Assembly (NCBI GenBank): GCA_020055645.1
Contig: CM034546.1
Coordinates: 44,268,001 to 44,332,000, forward strand
Source: Tomocerus qinae
Lineage: Eukaryota > Arthropoda > Collembola > Entomobryomorpha > Tomoceridae
DNA: 64,000 bases
Direction: 5' to 3'
The notes below the pieces were generated by a model that saw only the letters and a list, made by a program, of their open reading frames with translations, ran no database searches and had not been told where the DNA came from. How positions within the stretch are numbered: position 1 is the first letter of the stretch; the number at the start of each line of letters is the position of its first letter. Position numbers and translations under genes: made by a program. Below are positions 1 to 13,740 of the stretch, one piece after another.

Positions 1-586
1 AGTGTAGAGGGAATGAAAAATCAATTACAAAAATATAAAATAGGTCACATTTACGTCAAAACGAAAGAAAAACGGTTTCATTTAAAGAAAATCACTCTCG
101 TTAAACAAAATCAGTCAAATCCTATTATTAAGTAATTGATGTTGACAGCTGTTTATGTGTAGAATATTTAAGTTGTGACAAGAAATGCTCTAGTTTTCGT
201 GAAAAACTATTACGTTTTCTAAGAATCTGTTTCAAAAAATTAATGATTATAATTGATAGTTCAGCCAACATTTTTTAAAAATTAGAGTAAAAGCGGACTT
301 TGGTACACATTTGTCTGTAAATATTTTTTGAAATTTATTCCAGTCTTCCAAAACCATAGCAGCAAATGTGAAGTATGTTAATTTATGCAAAACATTCTCA
401 CTGGAAAATCTACATTTATAAATTTTGGGCACATTTAAAATTTATTATAGTAACACAAAAATGTTGAAATTGACAAGTACATATAATTCAGAAATTTAGT
501 TACATGCTGGTAAACATCTAAGTGTATTAAGATATTTTGTGATCAATTGGCTCATGTTTTTGTAATGCATATTGAAATTCTTAATC

Positions 587-1415
587 TTAGATGTTGAAGC
601 ATGTAAACAAATAGCCCTTATTAGTGCAGCATTCTGTGAAAGGGCCAGAGTCTTCCGTTTCGGCGACTGTGTTGCTGTACCATTTGTAGGAGTACAAACC
701 CAAATCTCCTATGCAATCGGAACTAGCTCTGTTGGACGGTATATTGCTTATGCCTCCTAAAATATTGGTCAAACATTTGCAGACTTGTTTGGCTTCAGTA
801 GCGCTAAACATAGCTAGAATGACAACGGCAAGGAAGAGAAAAGGTCCTTTGGAAGCCATCTCTACCGACTATAATGTATTTCTTAGAAATCTGAAAAGCA
901 CAAATAAATAAAAATTAACATAATAGTAGATATGCGGTAAGCTCACTATACAACTAATGAATACTACATCAGTGTTACTAGGCCTGATGACGGTAATGAT
1001 AGGCTCACTGACGTTTAGTTTGAGGTTCGAAGATTGATCACACCAGGGAACAAAAAACCACATTTTTTGCCTTTTTTATGAGAAAGTTGGGAGTAAGTTT
1101 TAAAAAAAGCAGTTCTTGTGTACATGTGTATAACACAAGATTATATAGATGTCTTTATTTTACGGGTGTAATTTTTATGGAAATTATATTTTCCAAGTCT
1201 TTCAAGCGGTCTTTTTATAGAGACAATAATAATATGATATAAATAATATTTTAAATAATATTTGAGTATTAAATAGTTATTTTCGCATCTATAATTTTAC
1301 AACAAATTTTTAATTAAATGTGTAAATGACTGTTTTAAAATGTTTGCTATCAAAAAGTATATAAAAACTTACTACTTAATTCGGTGATTCAATGCCGAGC
1401 GAAAAGTAATGAGTG
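587..1415 (-). CDS. Secreted six-cysteine peptide, array copy 1
   Basis: The coding part is 859-587 and encodes 90 residues. Residues 1-23 form a clear signal peptide (hydrophobic core, then AxxA-type end before Lys24). The mature part is about 67 residues with cysteines at 27, 29, 49, 77, 78 and 87, a C-x-C...C...CC...C pattern. Upstream, a good acceptor (pyrimidine-rich, ending at 891) lies 31 bases before the ATG and a consensus GTAAGT donor lies at 1372, so I predict a non-coding first exon (about 1415-1373) and a 482-base 5'UTR intron. A TATA box at 1438-1447 fits a start near 1415. A possible AATAAA lies at 446-441. The protein is identical in all five copies. I do not recognise the family. 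A secreted defence or structural peptide is possible, but the function is unknown. Confidence 0.75.
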
Positions 1416-1437
1416 GTGATACAATGAAAGTTGTGCC

Positions 1438-1447
1438 CTATTTTATA
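1438..1447 (-). promoter_or_regulatory. TATA box of the peptide gene (copy 1)
   Basis: Reads TATAAAATAG on the minus strand. About 30 bases downstream are initiator-like TCA motifs, then a consensus splice donor. The same site recurs at 4727-4736, 8015-8024, 11303-11312 and 14592-14601. Confidence 0.65.
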
Positions 1448-2102
1448 CTTGAATCTGAAACGTGAAATGAATACTCATGAATTGGAAGTTAAAATGTAAT
1501 GCTGAGAAAAGGTATTAATATTCTGTTAGTTGATCTTTTTATGACTACCTATTTGATGGGTAATTTAGGACAATGTCAAGGTCAGGTTTTAATGAGTAGG
1601 GCGCAATAATATTATTGTATTCGATGATGGATGGAATTAACCATAAGATGTACTTATTATGCATTTTTGACATGACCTCAATACATATTTCTTTATGCCA
1701 CCAAATCTGAGGACAAAGTAAGCTGACGAGAAACTTACATAATTAAGGGTTTTCCAATTTTAAATTTTAATAGTCTAAATAGTTGTTTACTGTTAATTAC
1801 GTTTTTTGACCTTAAAACGAAAGACTATCTCTTATTGTCCCCAAATCTCTAAATTTATTCCAATCTTTTGGAAAATTAATAACCAATTTTCAGTATGTAA
1901 ATAATATCTACAACACAAAGTATTCCTAAAATCAATTGAAAAGGTCAGTTTTGATGATGATCTTAAATCATTTGAGAATGTGATTAATGGGGCTGATTTG
2001 GTACATATTGTAATTACTGTATCTATTAGTTCATATCAGAGTACAGAAATACAAATTGGTGTGAAAGCGATTATTAAGTAAGGTATTTTTGATTTTAGCA
2101 AA

Positions 2103-2280
2103 CCATTCTCACCGGAAAATCTATAATATTATTAATTTTGCATCTCTAGTCTAAACTTTATTACAGCAACAAAAGCATGTTGAAATTGACAGATATAATT
2201 CAGAAATTTAGTTATATGCTGGTAAACATCTAATTAAATGTATAACAAGATTTTCCGTTTCGGTGACTGTGTTGCTGTAC
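2103..2280 (-). pseudogene. Decayed second copy of the peptide gene (unit 1)
   Basis: Similar to 387-515 (the 3' flank of the peptide gene) and then, after a gap of about 130 bases, to 653-678 inside the coding region. The distal coding part has been deleted, so only a short coding remnant survives. Equivalent remnants occupy 5391-5568, 8679-8856 and 11967-12144, with a truncated one at 15256-15396. Confidence 0.7.
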
Positions 2281-2378
2281 TAACTGCCAACTATGCAGTG
2301 TGTAGTGTCAAGTCTGGTTTTAATAAATAGTCGTGCACTATAATATTATTATTCTATAGTCGATTCAGCCCCGTTTAA

Positions 2379-3043
2379 AATAGTTGACCCCCTCCGGGTG
2401 AACTAAATTATATTTTTACGATAACAAGTTTTAAAAATATTAGTTGACTCTTATCGAAATAATTCAACCTTTTTTTGTATAAGTATGTGAGTTAGTGGGA
2501 TGGCAATAGTTGCTACTGTATTGGAGATAAGGATTTACTTAGATTTTACGATTATGATCAGCAATAGCTCCAGCTTAGCTCGAAATGTTATCATTTCACT
2601 GGAAATGTATCTCTCAGAATTTCGTATCCAGCCAGACTCCTAATGGACCATTAAAATACAATGTCATTCGGCAAAAATTAAAATAAAGCAATATAATTTA
2701 GCTGAAAAAAGAAATTCCATACACAAAGTAGCAACACAATTTAATGTTGCACATAGTCTAATAATACGATGGAAAAGACAATTGTTGTACATTGATTCGT
2801 TTCACACGATTTGAAATTGATTTCGGGCTTGAAGGTGGTCATTTTTTGGGTGAGAAACCCCTCCTGAGTAAATAGCGAAACTAACCCTAATATAATTAGC
2901 AAATTTTCCAGTTTTCTGTAAAAAATATTATTATGTCACCTCCGAAACCACTTGCCACACTGCAATTTTAGAAATTAAAAATTTACCTTGAAAAAAATAG
3001 TTCACTCCTATCGTTTTAATTTACCCCTCTGGGTTCAACTATT
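2379..3043. mobile_element. TIR element with HTH remnant (unit 1)
   Basis: Both ends carry AATAGTTGA followed by a C-rich then G-rich stretch, in opposite orientation, over roughly 30 imperfect bases. Inside, on the plus strand at 2671-2811, a 47-codon open stretch reads like a transposase helix-turn-helix (SIHKVATQFNVAHSLIIRWK), then stops. This is a dead or non-autonomous DNA transposon now locked into the tandem unit. No clear target-site duplication was seen. In unit 2 one A is missing from an A-run, which breaks the frame. Confidence 0.55.
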
Positions 3044-3875
3044 TATTTTCGCACAAATGACGACGTTTAAAAAATGGTTTATCCTGGTCAATTAATTTGG
3101 ATTTTACGGTAGATGTTTCTATATGGAACCAAAATTTGAACACAAAATCAGCTGACAAGAAAATCACACAATTAAGGGCTTTCCGCCTTTAATTCTTAAT
3201 TGTCTAAATAGTCGTTTACTCTTAATTAGGTTTTCGACCTACAAATTGTTACACAGATTAGAAATATGACTTTTGTTCATATGTTTTTGAGTGTAGAGGG
3301 AATGAAAAATCAATTACAAAAATATAAAATAGGTCACATTTACGTCAAAACGAAAGAAAAACGGTTTCATTTAAAGAAAATCACTCTCGTTAAACAAAAT
3401 CAGTCAAATCCTATTATTAAGTAATTGATGTTGACAGCTGTTTATGTGTAGAATATTTAAGTTGTGACAAGAAATGCTCTAGTTTTCGTGAAAAACTATT
3501 ACGTTTTCTAAGAATCTGTTTCAAAAAATTAATGATTATAATTGATAGTTCAGCCAACATTTTTTAAAAATTAGAGTAAAAGCGGACTTTGGTACACATT
3601 TGTCTGTAAATATTTTTTGAAATTTATTCCAGTCTTCCAAAACCATAGCAGCAAATGTGAAGTATGTTAATTTATGCAAAACATTCTCACTGGAAAATCT
3701 ACATTTATAAATTTTGGGCACATTTAAAATTTATTATAGTAACACAAAAATGTTGAAATTGACAAGTACATATAATTCAGAAATTTAGTTACATGCTGGT
3801 AAACATCTAAGTGTATTAAGATATTTTGTGATCAATTGGCTCATGTTTTTGTAATGCATATTGAAATTCTTAATC

Positions 3876-4704
3876 TTAGATGTTGAAGCATGTAAACAAA
3901 TAGCCCTTATTAGTGCAGCATTCTGTGAAAGGGCCAGAGTCTTCCGTTTCGGCGACTGTGTTGCTGTACCATTTGTAGGAGTACAAACCCAAATCTCCTA
4001 TGCAATCGGAACTAGCTCTGTTGGACGGTATATTGCTTATGCCTCCTAAAATATTGGTCAAACATTTGCAGACTTGTTTGGCTTCAGTAGCGCTAAACAT
4101 AGCTAGAATGACAACGGCAAGGAAGAGAAAAGGTCCTTTGGAAGCCATCTCTACCGACTATAATGTATTTCTTAGAAATCTGAAAAGCACAAATAAATAA
4201 AAATTAACATAATAGTAGATATGCGGTAAGCTCACTATACAACTAATGAATACTACATCAGTGTTACTAGGCCTGATGACGGTAATGATAGGCTCACTGA
4301 CGTTTAGTTTGAGGTTCGAAGATTGATCACACCAGGGAACAAAAAACCACATTTTTTGCCTTTTTTATGAGAAAGTTGGGAGTAAGTTTTAAAAAAAGCA
4401 GTTCTTGTGTACATGTGTATAACACAAGATTATATAGATGTCTTTATTTTACGGGTGTAATTTTTATGGAAATTATATTTTCCAAGTCTTTCAAGCGGTC
4501 TTTTTATAGAGACAATAATAATATGATATAAATAATATTTTAAATAATATTTGAGTATTAAATAGTTATTTTCGCATCTATAATTTTACAACAAATTTTT
4601 AATTAAATGTGTAAATGACTGTTTTAAAATGTTTGCTATCAAAAAGTATATAAAAACTTACTACTTAATTCGGTGATTCAATGCCGAGCGAAAAGTAATG
4701 AGTG
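3876..4704 (-). CDS. Secreted six-cysteine peptide, array copy 2
   Basis: Coding 4148-3876, protein identical to copy 1. TATA box 4727-4736, donor and acceptor preserved. Confidence 0.75.
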
Positions 4705-5390
4705 GTGATACAATGAAAGTTGTGCCCTATTTTATACTTGAATCTGAAACGTGAAATGAATACTCATGAATTGGAAGTTAAAATGTAATGCTGAGAAAAG
4801 GTATTAATATTCTGTTAGTTGATCTTTTTATGACTACCTATTTGATGGGTAATTTAGGACAATGTCAAGGTCAGGTTTTAATGAGTAGGGCGCAATAATA
4901 TTATTGTATTCGATGATGGATGGAATTAACCATAAGATGTACTTATTATGCATTTTTGACATGACCTCAATACATATTTCTTTATGCCACCAAATCTGAG
5001 GACAAAGTAAGCTGACGAGAAACTTACATAATTAAGGGTTTTCCAATTTTAAATTTTAATAGTCTAAATAGTTGTTTACTGTTAATTACGTTTTTGACCT
5101 TAAAACGAAAGACTATCTCTTATTGTCCCCAAATCTCTAAATTTATTCCAATCTTTTGGAAAATTAATAACCAATTTTCAGTATGTAAATAATATCTACA
5201 ACACAAAGTATTCCTAAAATCAATTGAAAAGGTCAGTTTTGATGATGATCTTAAATCATTTGAGAATGTGATTAATGGGGCTGATTTGGTACATATTGTA
5301 ATTACTGTATCTATTAGTTCATATCAGAGTACAGAAATACAAATTGGTGTGAAAGCGATTATTAAGTAAGGTATTTTTGATTTTAGCAAA

Positions 5391-5568
5391 CCATTCTCAC
5401 CGGAAAATCTATAATATTATTAATTTTGCATCTCTAGTCTAAACTTTATTACAGCAACAAAAGCATGTTGAAATTGACAGATATAATTCAGAAATTTAGT
5501 TATATGCTGGTAAACATCTAATTAAATGTATAACAAGATTTTCCGTTTCGGTGACTGTGTTGCTGTAC
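5391..5568 (-). pseudogene. Decayed second copy of the peptide gene (unit 2)
   Basis: Same truncated remnant as in unit 1. Confidence 0.65.
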
Positions 5569-5666
5569 TAACTGCCAACTATGCAGTGTGTAGTGTCAAG
5601 TCTGGTTTTAATAAATAGTCGTGCACTATAATATTATTATTCTATAGTCGATTCAGCCCCGTTTAA

Positions 5667-6331
5667 AATAGTTGACCCCCTCCGGGTGAACTAAATTATA
5701 TTTTTACGATAACAAGTTTTAAAAAAATATTAGTTGACTCTTATCGAAATAATTCAACCTTTTTTTGTATAAGTATGTGAGTTAGTGGGATGGCAATAGT
5801 TGCTACTGTATTGGAGATAAGGATTTACTTAGATTTTACGATTATGATCAGCAATAGCTCCAGCTTAGCTCGAAATGTTATCATTTCACTGGAAATGTAT
5901 CTCTCAGAATTTCGTATCCAGCCAGACTCCTAATGGACCATTAAAATACAATGTCATTCGGCAAAAATTAAAATAAAGCAATATAATTTAGCTGAAAAAG
6001 AAATTCCATACACAAAGTAGCAACACAATTTAATGTTGCACATAGTCTAATAATACGATGGAAAAGACAATTGTTGTACATTGATTCGTTTCACACGATT
6101 TGAAATTGATTTCGGGCTTGAAGGTGGTCATTTTTTGGGTGAGAAACCCCTCCTGAGTAAATAGCGAAACTAACCCTAATATAATTAGCAAATTTTCCAG
6201 TTTTCTGTAAAAAATATTATTATGTCACCTCCGAAACCACTTGCCACACTGCAATTTTAGAAATTAAAAATTTACCTTGAAAAAATAGTTCACTCCTATC
6301 GTTTTAATTTACCCCTCTGGGTTCAACTATT
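5667..6331. mobile_element. TIR element with HTH remnant (unit 2)
   Basis: Same element as in unit 1 (665 bases), with a one-base deletion in an A-run that breaks the helix-turn-helix frame. Confidence 0.55.
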
Positions 6332-7163
6332 TATTTTCGCACAAATGACGACGTTTAAAAAATGGTTTATCCTGGTCAATTAATTTGGATTTTACGGTAG
6401 ATGTTTCTATATGGAACCAAAATTTGAACACAAAATCAGCTGACAAGAAAATCACACAATTAAGGGCTTTCCGCCTTTAATTCTTAATTGTCTAAATAGT
6501 CGTTTACTCTTAATTAGGTTTTCGACCTACAAATTGTTACACAGATTAGAAATATGACTTTTGTTCATATGTTTTTGAGTGTAGAGGGAATGAAAAATCA
6601 ATTACAAAAATATAAAATAGGTCACATTTACGTCAAAACGAAAGAAAAACGGTTTCATTTAAAGAAAATCACTCTCGTTAAACAAAATCAGTCAAATCCT
6701 ATTATTAAGTAATTGATGTTGACAGCTGTTTATGTGTAGAATATTTAAGTTGTGACAAGAAATGCTCTAGTTTTCGTGAAAAACTATTACGTTTTCTAAG
6801 AATCTGTTTCAAAAAATTAATGATTATAATTGATAGTTCAGCCAACATTTTTTAAAAATTAGAGTAAAAGCGGACTTTGGTACACATTTGTCTGTAAATA
6901 TTTTTTGAAATTTATTCCAGTCTTCCAAAACCATAGCAGCAAATGTGAAGTATGTTAATTTATGCAAAACATTCTCACTGGAAAATCTACATTTATAAAT
7001 TTTGGGCACATTTAAAATTTATTATAGTAACACAAAAATGTTGAAATTGACAAGTACATATAATTCAGAAATTTAGTTACATGCTGGTAAACATCTAAGT
7101 GTATTAAGATATTTTGTGATCAATTGGCTCATGTTTTTGTAATGCATATTGAAATTCTTAATC

Positions 7164-7992
7164 TTAGATGTTGAAGCATGTAAACAAATAGCCCTTATTA
7201 GTGCAGCATTCTGTGAAAGGGCCAGAGTCTTCCGTTTCGGCGACTGTGTTGCTGTACCATTTGTAGGAGTACAAACCCAAATCTCCTATGCAATCGGAAC
7301 TAGCTCTGTTGGACGGTATATTGCTTATGCCTCCTAAAATATTGGTCAAACATTTGCAGACTTGTTTGGCTTCAGTAGCGCTAAACATAGCTAGAATGAC
7401 AACGGCAAGGAAGAGAAAAGGTCCTTTGGAAGCCATCTCTACCGACTATAATGTATTTCTTAGAAATCTGAAAAGCACAAATAAATAAAAATTAACATAA
7501 TAGTAGATATGCGGTAAGCTCACTATACAACTAATGAATACTACATCAGTGTTACTAGGCCTGATGACGGTAATGATAGGCTCACTGACGTTTAGTTTGA
7601 GGTTCGAAGATTGATCACACCAGGGAACAAAAAACCACATTTTTTGCCTTTTTTATGAGAAAGTTGGGAGTAAGTTTTAAAAAAAGCAGTTCTTGTGTAC
7701 ATGTGTATAACACAAGATTATATAGATGTCTTTATTTTACGGGTGTAATTTTTATGGAAATTATATTTTCCAAGTCTTTCAAGCGGTCTTTTTATAGAGA
7801 CAATAATAATATGATATAAATAATATTTTAAATAATATTTGAGTATTAAATAGTTATTTTCGCATCTATAATTTTACAACAAATTTTTAATTAAATGTGT
7901 AAATGACTGTTTTAAAATGTTTGCTATCAAAAAGTATATAAAAACTTACTACTTAATTCGGTGATTCAATGCCGAGCGAAAAGTAATGAGTG
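7164..7992 (-). CDS. Secreted six-cysteine peptide, array copy 3
   Basis: Coding 7436-7164, protein identical to copy 1. TATA box 8015-8024, splice sites preserved. Confidence 0.75.
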
Positions 7993-8678
7993 GTGATACA
8001 ATGAAAGTTGTGCCCTATTTTATACTTGAATCTGAAACGTGAAATGAATACTCATGAATTGGAAGTTAAAATGTAATGCTGAGAAAAGGTATTAATATTC
8101 TGTTAGTTGATCTTTTTATGACTACCTATTTGATGGGTAATTTAGGACAATGTCAAGGTCAGGTTTTAATGAGTAGGGCGCAATAATATTATTGTATTCG
8201 ATGATGGATGGAATTAACCATAAGATGTACTTATTATGCATTTTTGACATGACCTCAATACATATTTCTTTATGCCACCAAATCTGAGGACAAAGTAAGC
8301 TGACGAGAAACTTACATAATTAAGGGTTTTCCAATTTTAAATTTTAATAGTCTAAATAGTTGTTTACTGTTAATTACGTTTTTGACCTTAAAACGAAAGA
8401 CTATCTCTTATTGTCCCCAAATCTCTAAATTTATTCCAATCTTTTGGAAAATTAATAACCAATTTTCAGTATGTAAATAATATCTACAACACAAAGTATT
8501 CCTAAAATCAATTGAAAAGGTCAGTTTTGATGATGATCTTAAATCATTTGAGAATGTGATTAATGGGGCTGATTTGGTACATATTGTAATTACTGTATCT
8601 ATTAGTTCATATCAGAGTACAGAAATACAAATTGGTGTGAAAGCGATTATTAAGTAAGGTATTTTTGATTTTAGCAAA

Positions 8679-8856
8679 CCATTCTCACCGGAAAATCTAT
8701 AATATTATTAATTTTGCATCTCTAGTCTAAACTTTATTACAGCAACAAAAGCATGTTGAAATTGACAGATATAATTCAGAAATTTAGTTATATGCTGGTA
8801 AACATCTAATTAAATGTATAACAAGATTTTCCGTTTCGGTGACTGTGTTGCTGTAC
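8679..8856 (-). pseudogene. Decayed second copy of the peptide gene (unit 3)
   Basis: Same truncated remnant as in unit 1. Confidence 0.65.
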
Positions 8857-8954
8857 TAACTGCCAACTATGCAGTGTGTAGTGTCAAGTCTGGTTTTAAT
8901 AAATAGTCGTGCACTATAATATTATTATTCTATAGTCGATTCAGCCCCGTTTAA

Positions 8955-9619
8955 AATAGTTGACCCCCTCCGGGTGAACTAAATTATATTTTTACGATAA
9001 CAAGTTTTAAAAAAATATTAGTTGACTCTTATCGAAATAATTCAACCTTTTTTGTATAAGTATGTGAGTTAGTGGGATGGCAATAGTTGCTACTGTATTG
9101 GAGATAAGGATTTACTTAGATTTTACGATTATGATCAGCAATAGCTCCAGCTTAGCTCGAAATGTTATCATTTCACTGGAAATGTATCTCTCAGAATTTC
9201 GTATCCAGCCAGACTCCTAATGGACCATTAAAATACAATGTCATTCGGCAAAAATTAAAATAAAGCAATATAATTTAGCTGAAAAAAGAAATTCCATACA
9301 CAAAGTAGCAACACAATTTAATGTTGCACATAGTCTAATAATACGATGGAAAAGACAATTGTTGTACATTGATTCGTTTCACACGATTTGAAATTGATTT
9401 CGGGCTTGAAGGTGGTCATTTTTTGGGTGAGAAACCCCTCCTGAGTAAATAGCGAAACTAACCCTAATATAATTAGCAAATTTTCCAGTTTTCTGTAAAA
9501 AATATTATTATGTCACCTCCGAAACCACTTGCCACACTGCAATTTTAGAAATTAAAAATTTACCTTGAAAAAATAGTTCACTCCTATCGTTTTAATTTAC
9601 CCCTCTGGGTTCAACTATT
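8955..9619. mobile_element. TIR element with HTH remnant (unit 3)
   Basis: Same element as in unit 1. The six-A run is kept, so the helix-turn-helix remnant reads through. Confidence 0.55.
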
Positions 9620-10451
9620 TATTTTCGCACAAATGACGACGTTTAAAAAATGGTTTATCCTGGTCAATTAATTTGGATTTTACGGTAGATGTTTCTATAT
9701 GGAACCAAAATTTGAACACAAAATCAGCTGACAAGAAAATCACACAATTAAGGGCTTTCCGCCTTTAATTCTTAATTGTCTAAATAGTCGTTTACTCTTA
9801 ATTAGGTTTTCGACCTACAAATTGTTACACAGATTAGAAATATGACTTTTGTTCATATGTTTTTGAGTGTAGAGGGAATGAAAAATCAATTACAAAAATA
9901 TAAAATAGGTCACATTTACGTCAAAACGAAAGAAAAACGGTTTCATTTAAAGAAAATCACTCTCGTTAAACAAAATCAGTCAAATCCTATTATTAAGTAA
10001 TTGATGTTGACAGCTGTTTATGTGTAGAATATTTAAGTTGTGACAAGAAATGCTCTAGTTTTCGTGAAAAACTATTACGTTTTCTAAGAATCTGTTTCAA
10101 AAAATTAATGATTATAATTGATAGTTCAGCCAACATTTTTTAAAAATTAGAGTAAAAGCGGACTTTGGTACACATTTGTCTGTAAATATTTTTTGAAATT
10201 TATTCCAGTCTTCCAAAACCATAGCAGCAAATGTGAAGTATGTTAATTTATGCAAAACATTCTCACTGGAAAATCTACATTTATAAATTTTGGGCACATT
10301 TAAAATTTATTATAGTAACACAAAAATGTTGAAATTGACAAGTACATATAATTCAGAAATTTAGTTACATGCTGGTAAACATCTAAGTGTATTAAGATAT
10401 TTTGTGATCAATTGGCTCATGTTTTTGTAATGCATATTGAAATTCTTAATC

Positions 10452-11280
10452 TTAGATGTTGAAGCATGTAAACAAATAGCCCTTATTAGTGCAGCATTCT
10501 GTGAAAGGGCCAGAGTCTTCCGTTTCGGCGACTGTGTTGCTGTACCATTTGTAGGAGTACAAACCCAAATCTCCTATGCAATCGGAACTAGCTCTGTTGG
10601 ACGGTATATTGCTTATGCCTCCTAAAATATTGGTCAAACATTTGCAGACTTGTTTGGCTTCAGTAGCGCTAAACATAGCTAGAATGACAACGGCAAGGAA
10701 GAGAAAAGGTCCTTTGGAAGCCATCTCTACCGACTATAATGTATTTCTTAGAAATCTGAAAAGCACAAATAAATAAAAATTAACATAATAGTAGATATGC
10801 GGTAAGCTCACTATACAACTAATGAATACTACATCAGTGTTACTAGGCCTGATGACGGTAATGATAGGCTCACTGACGTTTAGTTTGAGGTTCGAAGATT
10901 GATCACACCAGGGAACAAAAAACCACATTTTTTGCCTTTTTTATGAGAAAGTTGGGAGTAAGTTTTAAAAAAAGCAGTTCTTGTGTACATGTGTATAACA
11001 CAAGATTATATAGATGTCTTTATTTTACGGGTGTAATTTTTATGGAAATTATATTTTCCAAGTCTTTCAAGCGGTCTTTTTATAGAGACAATAATAATAT
11101 GATATAAATAATATTTTAAATAATATTTGAGTATTAAATAGTTATTTTCGCATCTATAATTTTACAACAAATTTTTAATTAAATGTGTAAATGACTGTTT
11201 TAAAATGTTTGCTATCAAAAAGTATATAAAAACTTACTACTTAATTCGGTGATTCAATGCCGAGCGAAAAGTAATGAGTG
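10452..11280 (-). CDS. Secreted six-cysteine peptide, array copy 4
   Basis: Coding 10724-10452, protein identical to copy 1. TATA box 11303-11312, splice sites preserved. Confidence 0.75.
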
Positions 11281-11966
11281 GTGATACAATGAAAGTTGTG
11301 CCCTATTTTATACTTGAATCTGAAACGTGAAATGAATACTCATGAATTGGAAGTTAAAATGTAATGCTGAGAAAAGGTATTAATATTCTGTTAGTTGATC
11401 TTTTTATGACTACCTATTTGATGGGTAATTTAGGACAATGTCAAGGTCAGGTTTTAATGAGTAGGGCGCAATAATATTATTGTATTCGATGATGGATGGA
11501 ATTAACCATAAGATGTACTTATTATGCATTTTTGACATGACCTCAATACATATTTCTTTATGCCACCAAATCTGAGGACAAAGTAAGCTGACGAGAAACT
11601 TACATAATTAAGGGTTTTCCAATTTTAAATTTTAATAGTCTAAATAGTTGTTTACTGTTAATTACGTTTTTGACCTTAAAACGAAAGACTATCTCTTATT
11701 GTCCCCAAATCTCTAAATTTATTCCAATCTTTTGGAAAATTAATAACCAATTTTCAGTATGTAAATAATATCTACAACACAAAGTATTCCTAAAATCAAT
11801 TGAAAAGGTCAGTTTTGATGATGATCTTAAATCATTTGAGAATGTGATTAATGGGGCTGATTTGGTACATATTGTAATTACTGTATCTATTAGTTCATAT
11901 CAGAGTACAGAAATACAAATTGGTGTGAAAGCGATTATTAAGTAAGGTATTTTTGATTTTAGCAAA

Positions 11967-12144
11967 CCATTCTCACCGGAAAATCTATAATATTATTAAT
12001 TTTGCATCTCTAGTCTAAACTTTATTACAGCAACAAAAGCATGTTGAAATTGACAGATATAATTCAGAAATTTAGTTATATGCTGGTAAACATCTAATTA
12101 AATGTATAACAAGATTTTCCGTTTCGGTGACTGTGTTGCTGTAC
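11967..12144 (-). pseudogene. Decayed second copy of the peptide gene (unit 4)
   Basis: Same truncated remnant as in unit 1. Confidence 0.65.
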
Positions 12145-12242
12145 TAACTGCCAACTATGCAGTGTGTAGTGTCAAGTCTGGTTTTAATAAATAGTCGTGC
12201 ACTATAATATTATTATTCTATAGTCGATTCAGCCCCGTTTAA

Positions 12243-12908
12243 AATAGTTGACCCCCTCCGGGTGAACTAAATTATATTTTTACGATAACAAGTTTTAAAA
12301 AAATATTAGTTGACTCTTATCGAAATAATTCAACCTTTTTTTGTATAAGTATGTGAGTTAGTGGGATGGCAATAGTTGCTACTGTATTGGAGATAGGGAT
12401 TTACTTAGATTTTACGATTATGATCAGCAATAGCTCCAGCTTAGCTCGAAATGTTATCATTTCACTGGAAATGTATCTCTCAGAATTTCGTATCCAGCCA
12501 GACTCCTAATGGACCATTAAAATACAATGTCATTCGGCAAAAATTAAAATAAAGCAATATAATTTAGCTGAAAAAAGAAATTCCATACACAAAGTAGCAA
12601 CACAATTTAATGTTGCACATAGTCTAATAATACGATGGAAAAGACAATTGTTGTACATTGATTCGTTTCACACGATTTGAAATTGATTTCGGGCTTGAAG
12701 GTGGTCATTTTTTGGGTGAGAAACCCCTCCTGAGTAAATAGCGAAACTAACCCTAATATAATTAGCAAATTTTCCAGTTTTCTGTAAAAAATATTATTAT
12801 GTCACCTCCGAAACCACTTGCCACACTGCAATTTTAGAAATTAAAAATTTACCTTGAAAAAATAGTTCACTCCTATCGTTTTAATTTACCCCTCTGGGTT
12901 CAACTATT
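12243..12908. mobile_element. TIR element with HTH remnant (unit 4)
   Basis: Same element as in unit 1, one base longer. It is the last full copy, because the fifth unit ends before this point. Confidence 0.55.
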
Positions 12909-13740
12909 TATTTTCGCACAAATGACGACGTTTAAAAAATGGTTTATCCTGGTCAATTAATTTGGATTTTACGGTAGATGTTTCTATATGGAACCAAAAT
13001 TTGAACACAAAATCAGCTGACAAGAAAATCACACAATTAAGGGCTTTCCGCCTTTAATTCTTAATTGTCTAAATAGTCGTTTACTCTTAATTAGGTTTTC
13101 GACCTACAAATTGTTACACAGATTAGAAATATGACTTTTGTTCATATGTTTTTGAGTGTAGAGGGAATGAAAAATCAATTACAAAAATATAAAATAGGTC
13201 ACATTTACGTCAAAACGAAAGAAAAACGGTTTCATTTAAAGAAAATCACTCTCGTTAAACAAAATCAGTCAAATCCTATTATTAAGTAATTGATGTTGAC
13301 AGCTGTTTATGTGTAGAATATTTAAGTTGTGACAAGAAATGCTCTAGTTTTCGTGAAAAACTATTACGTTTTCTAAGAATCTGTTTCAAAAAATTAATGA
13401 TTATAATTGATAGTTCAGCCAACATTTTTTAAAAATTAGAGTAAAAGCGGACTTTGGTACACATTTGTCTGTAAATATTTTTTGAAATTTATTCCAGTCT
13501 TCCAAAACCATAGCAGCAAATGTGAAGTATGTTAATTTATGCAAAACATTCTCACTGGAAAATCTACATTTATAAATTTTGGGCACATTTAAAATTTATT
13601 ATAGTAACACAAAAATGTTGAAATTGACAAGTACATATAATTCAGAAATTTAGTTACATGCTGGTAAACATCTAAGTGTATTAAGATATTTTGTGATCAA
13701 TTGGCTCATGTTTTTGTAATGCATATTGAAATTCTTAATC

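Noticed and set aside
247..432. 61-codon minus-strand frame in each array unit
   Set aside because: Lies in the 3' flank of the peptide gene, has no signal peptide or splice context, and the same region is decayed in the second half-unit.
869..1063. 64-codon minus-strand frame in each unit
   Set aside because: Falls inside the predicted 5'UTR intron of the peptide gene.
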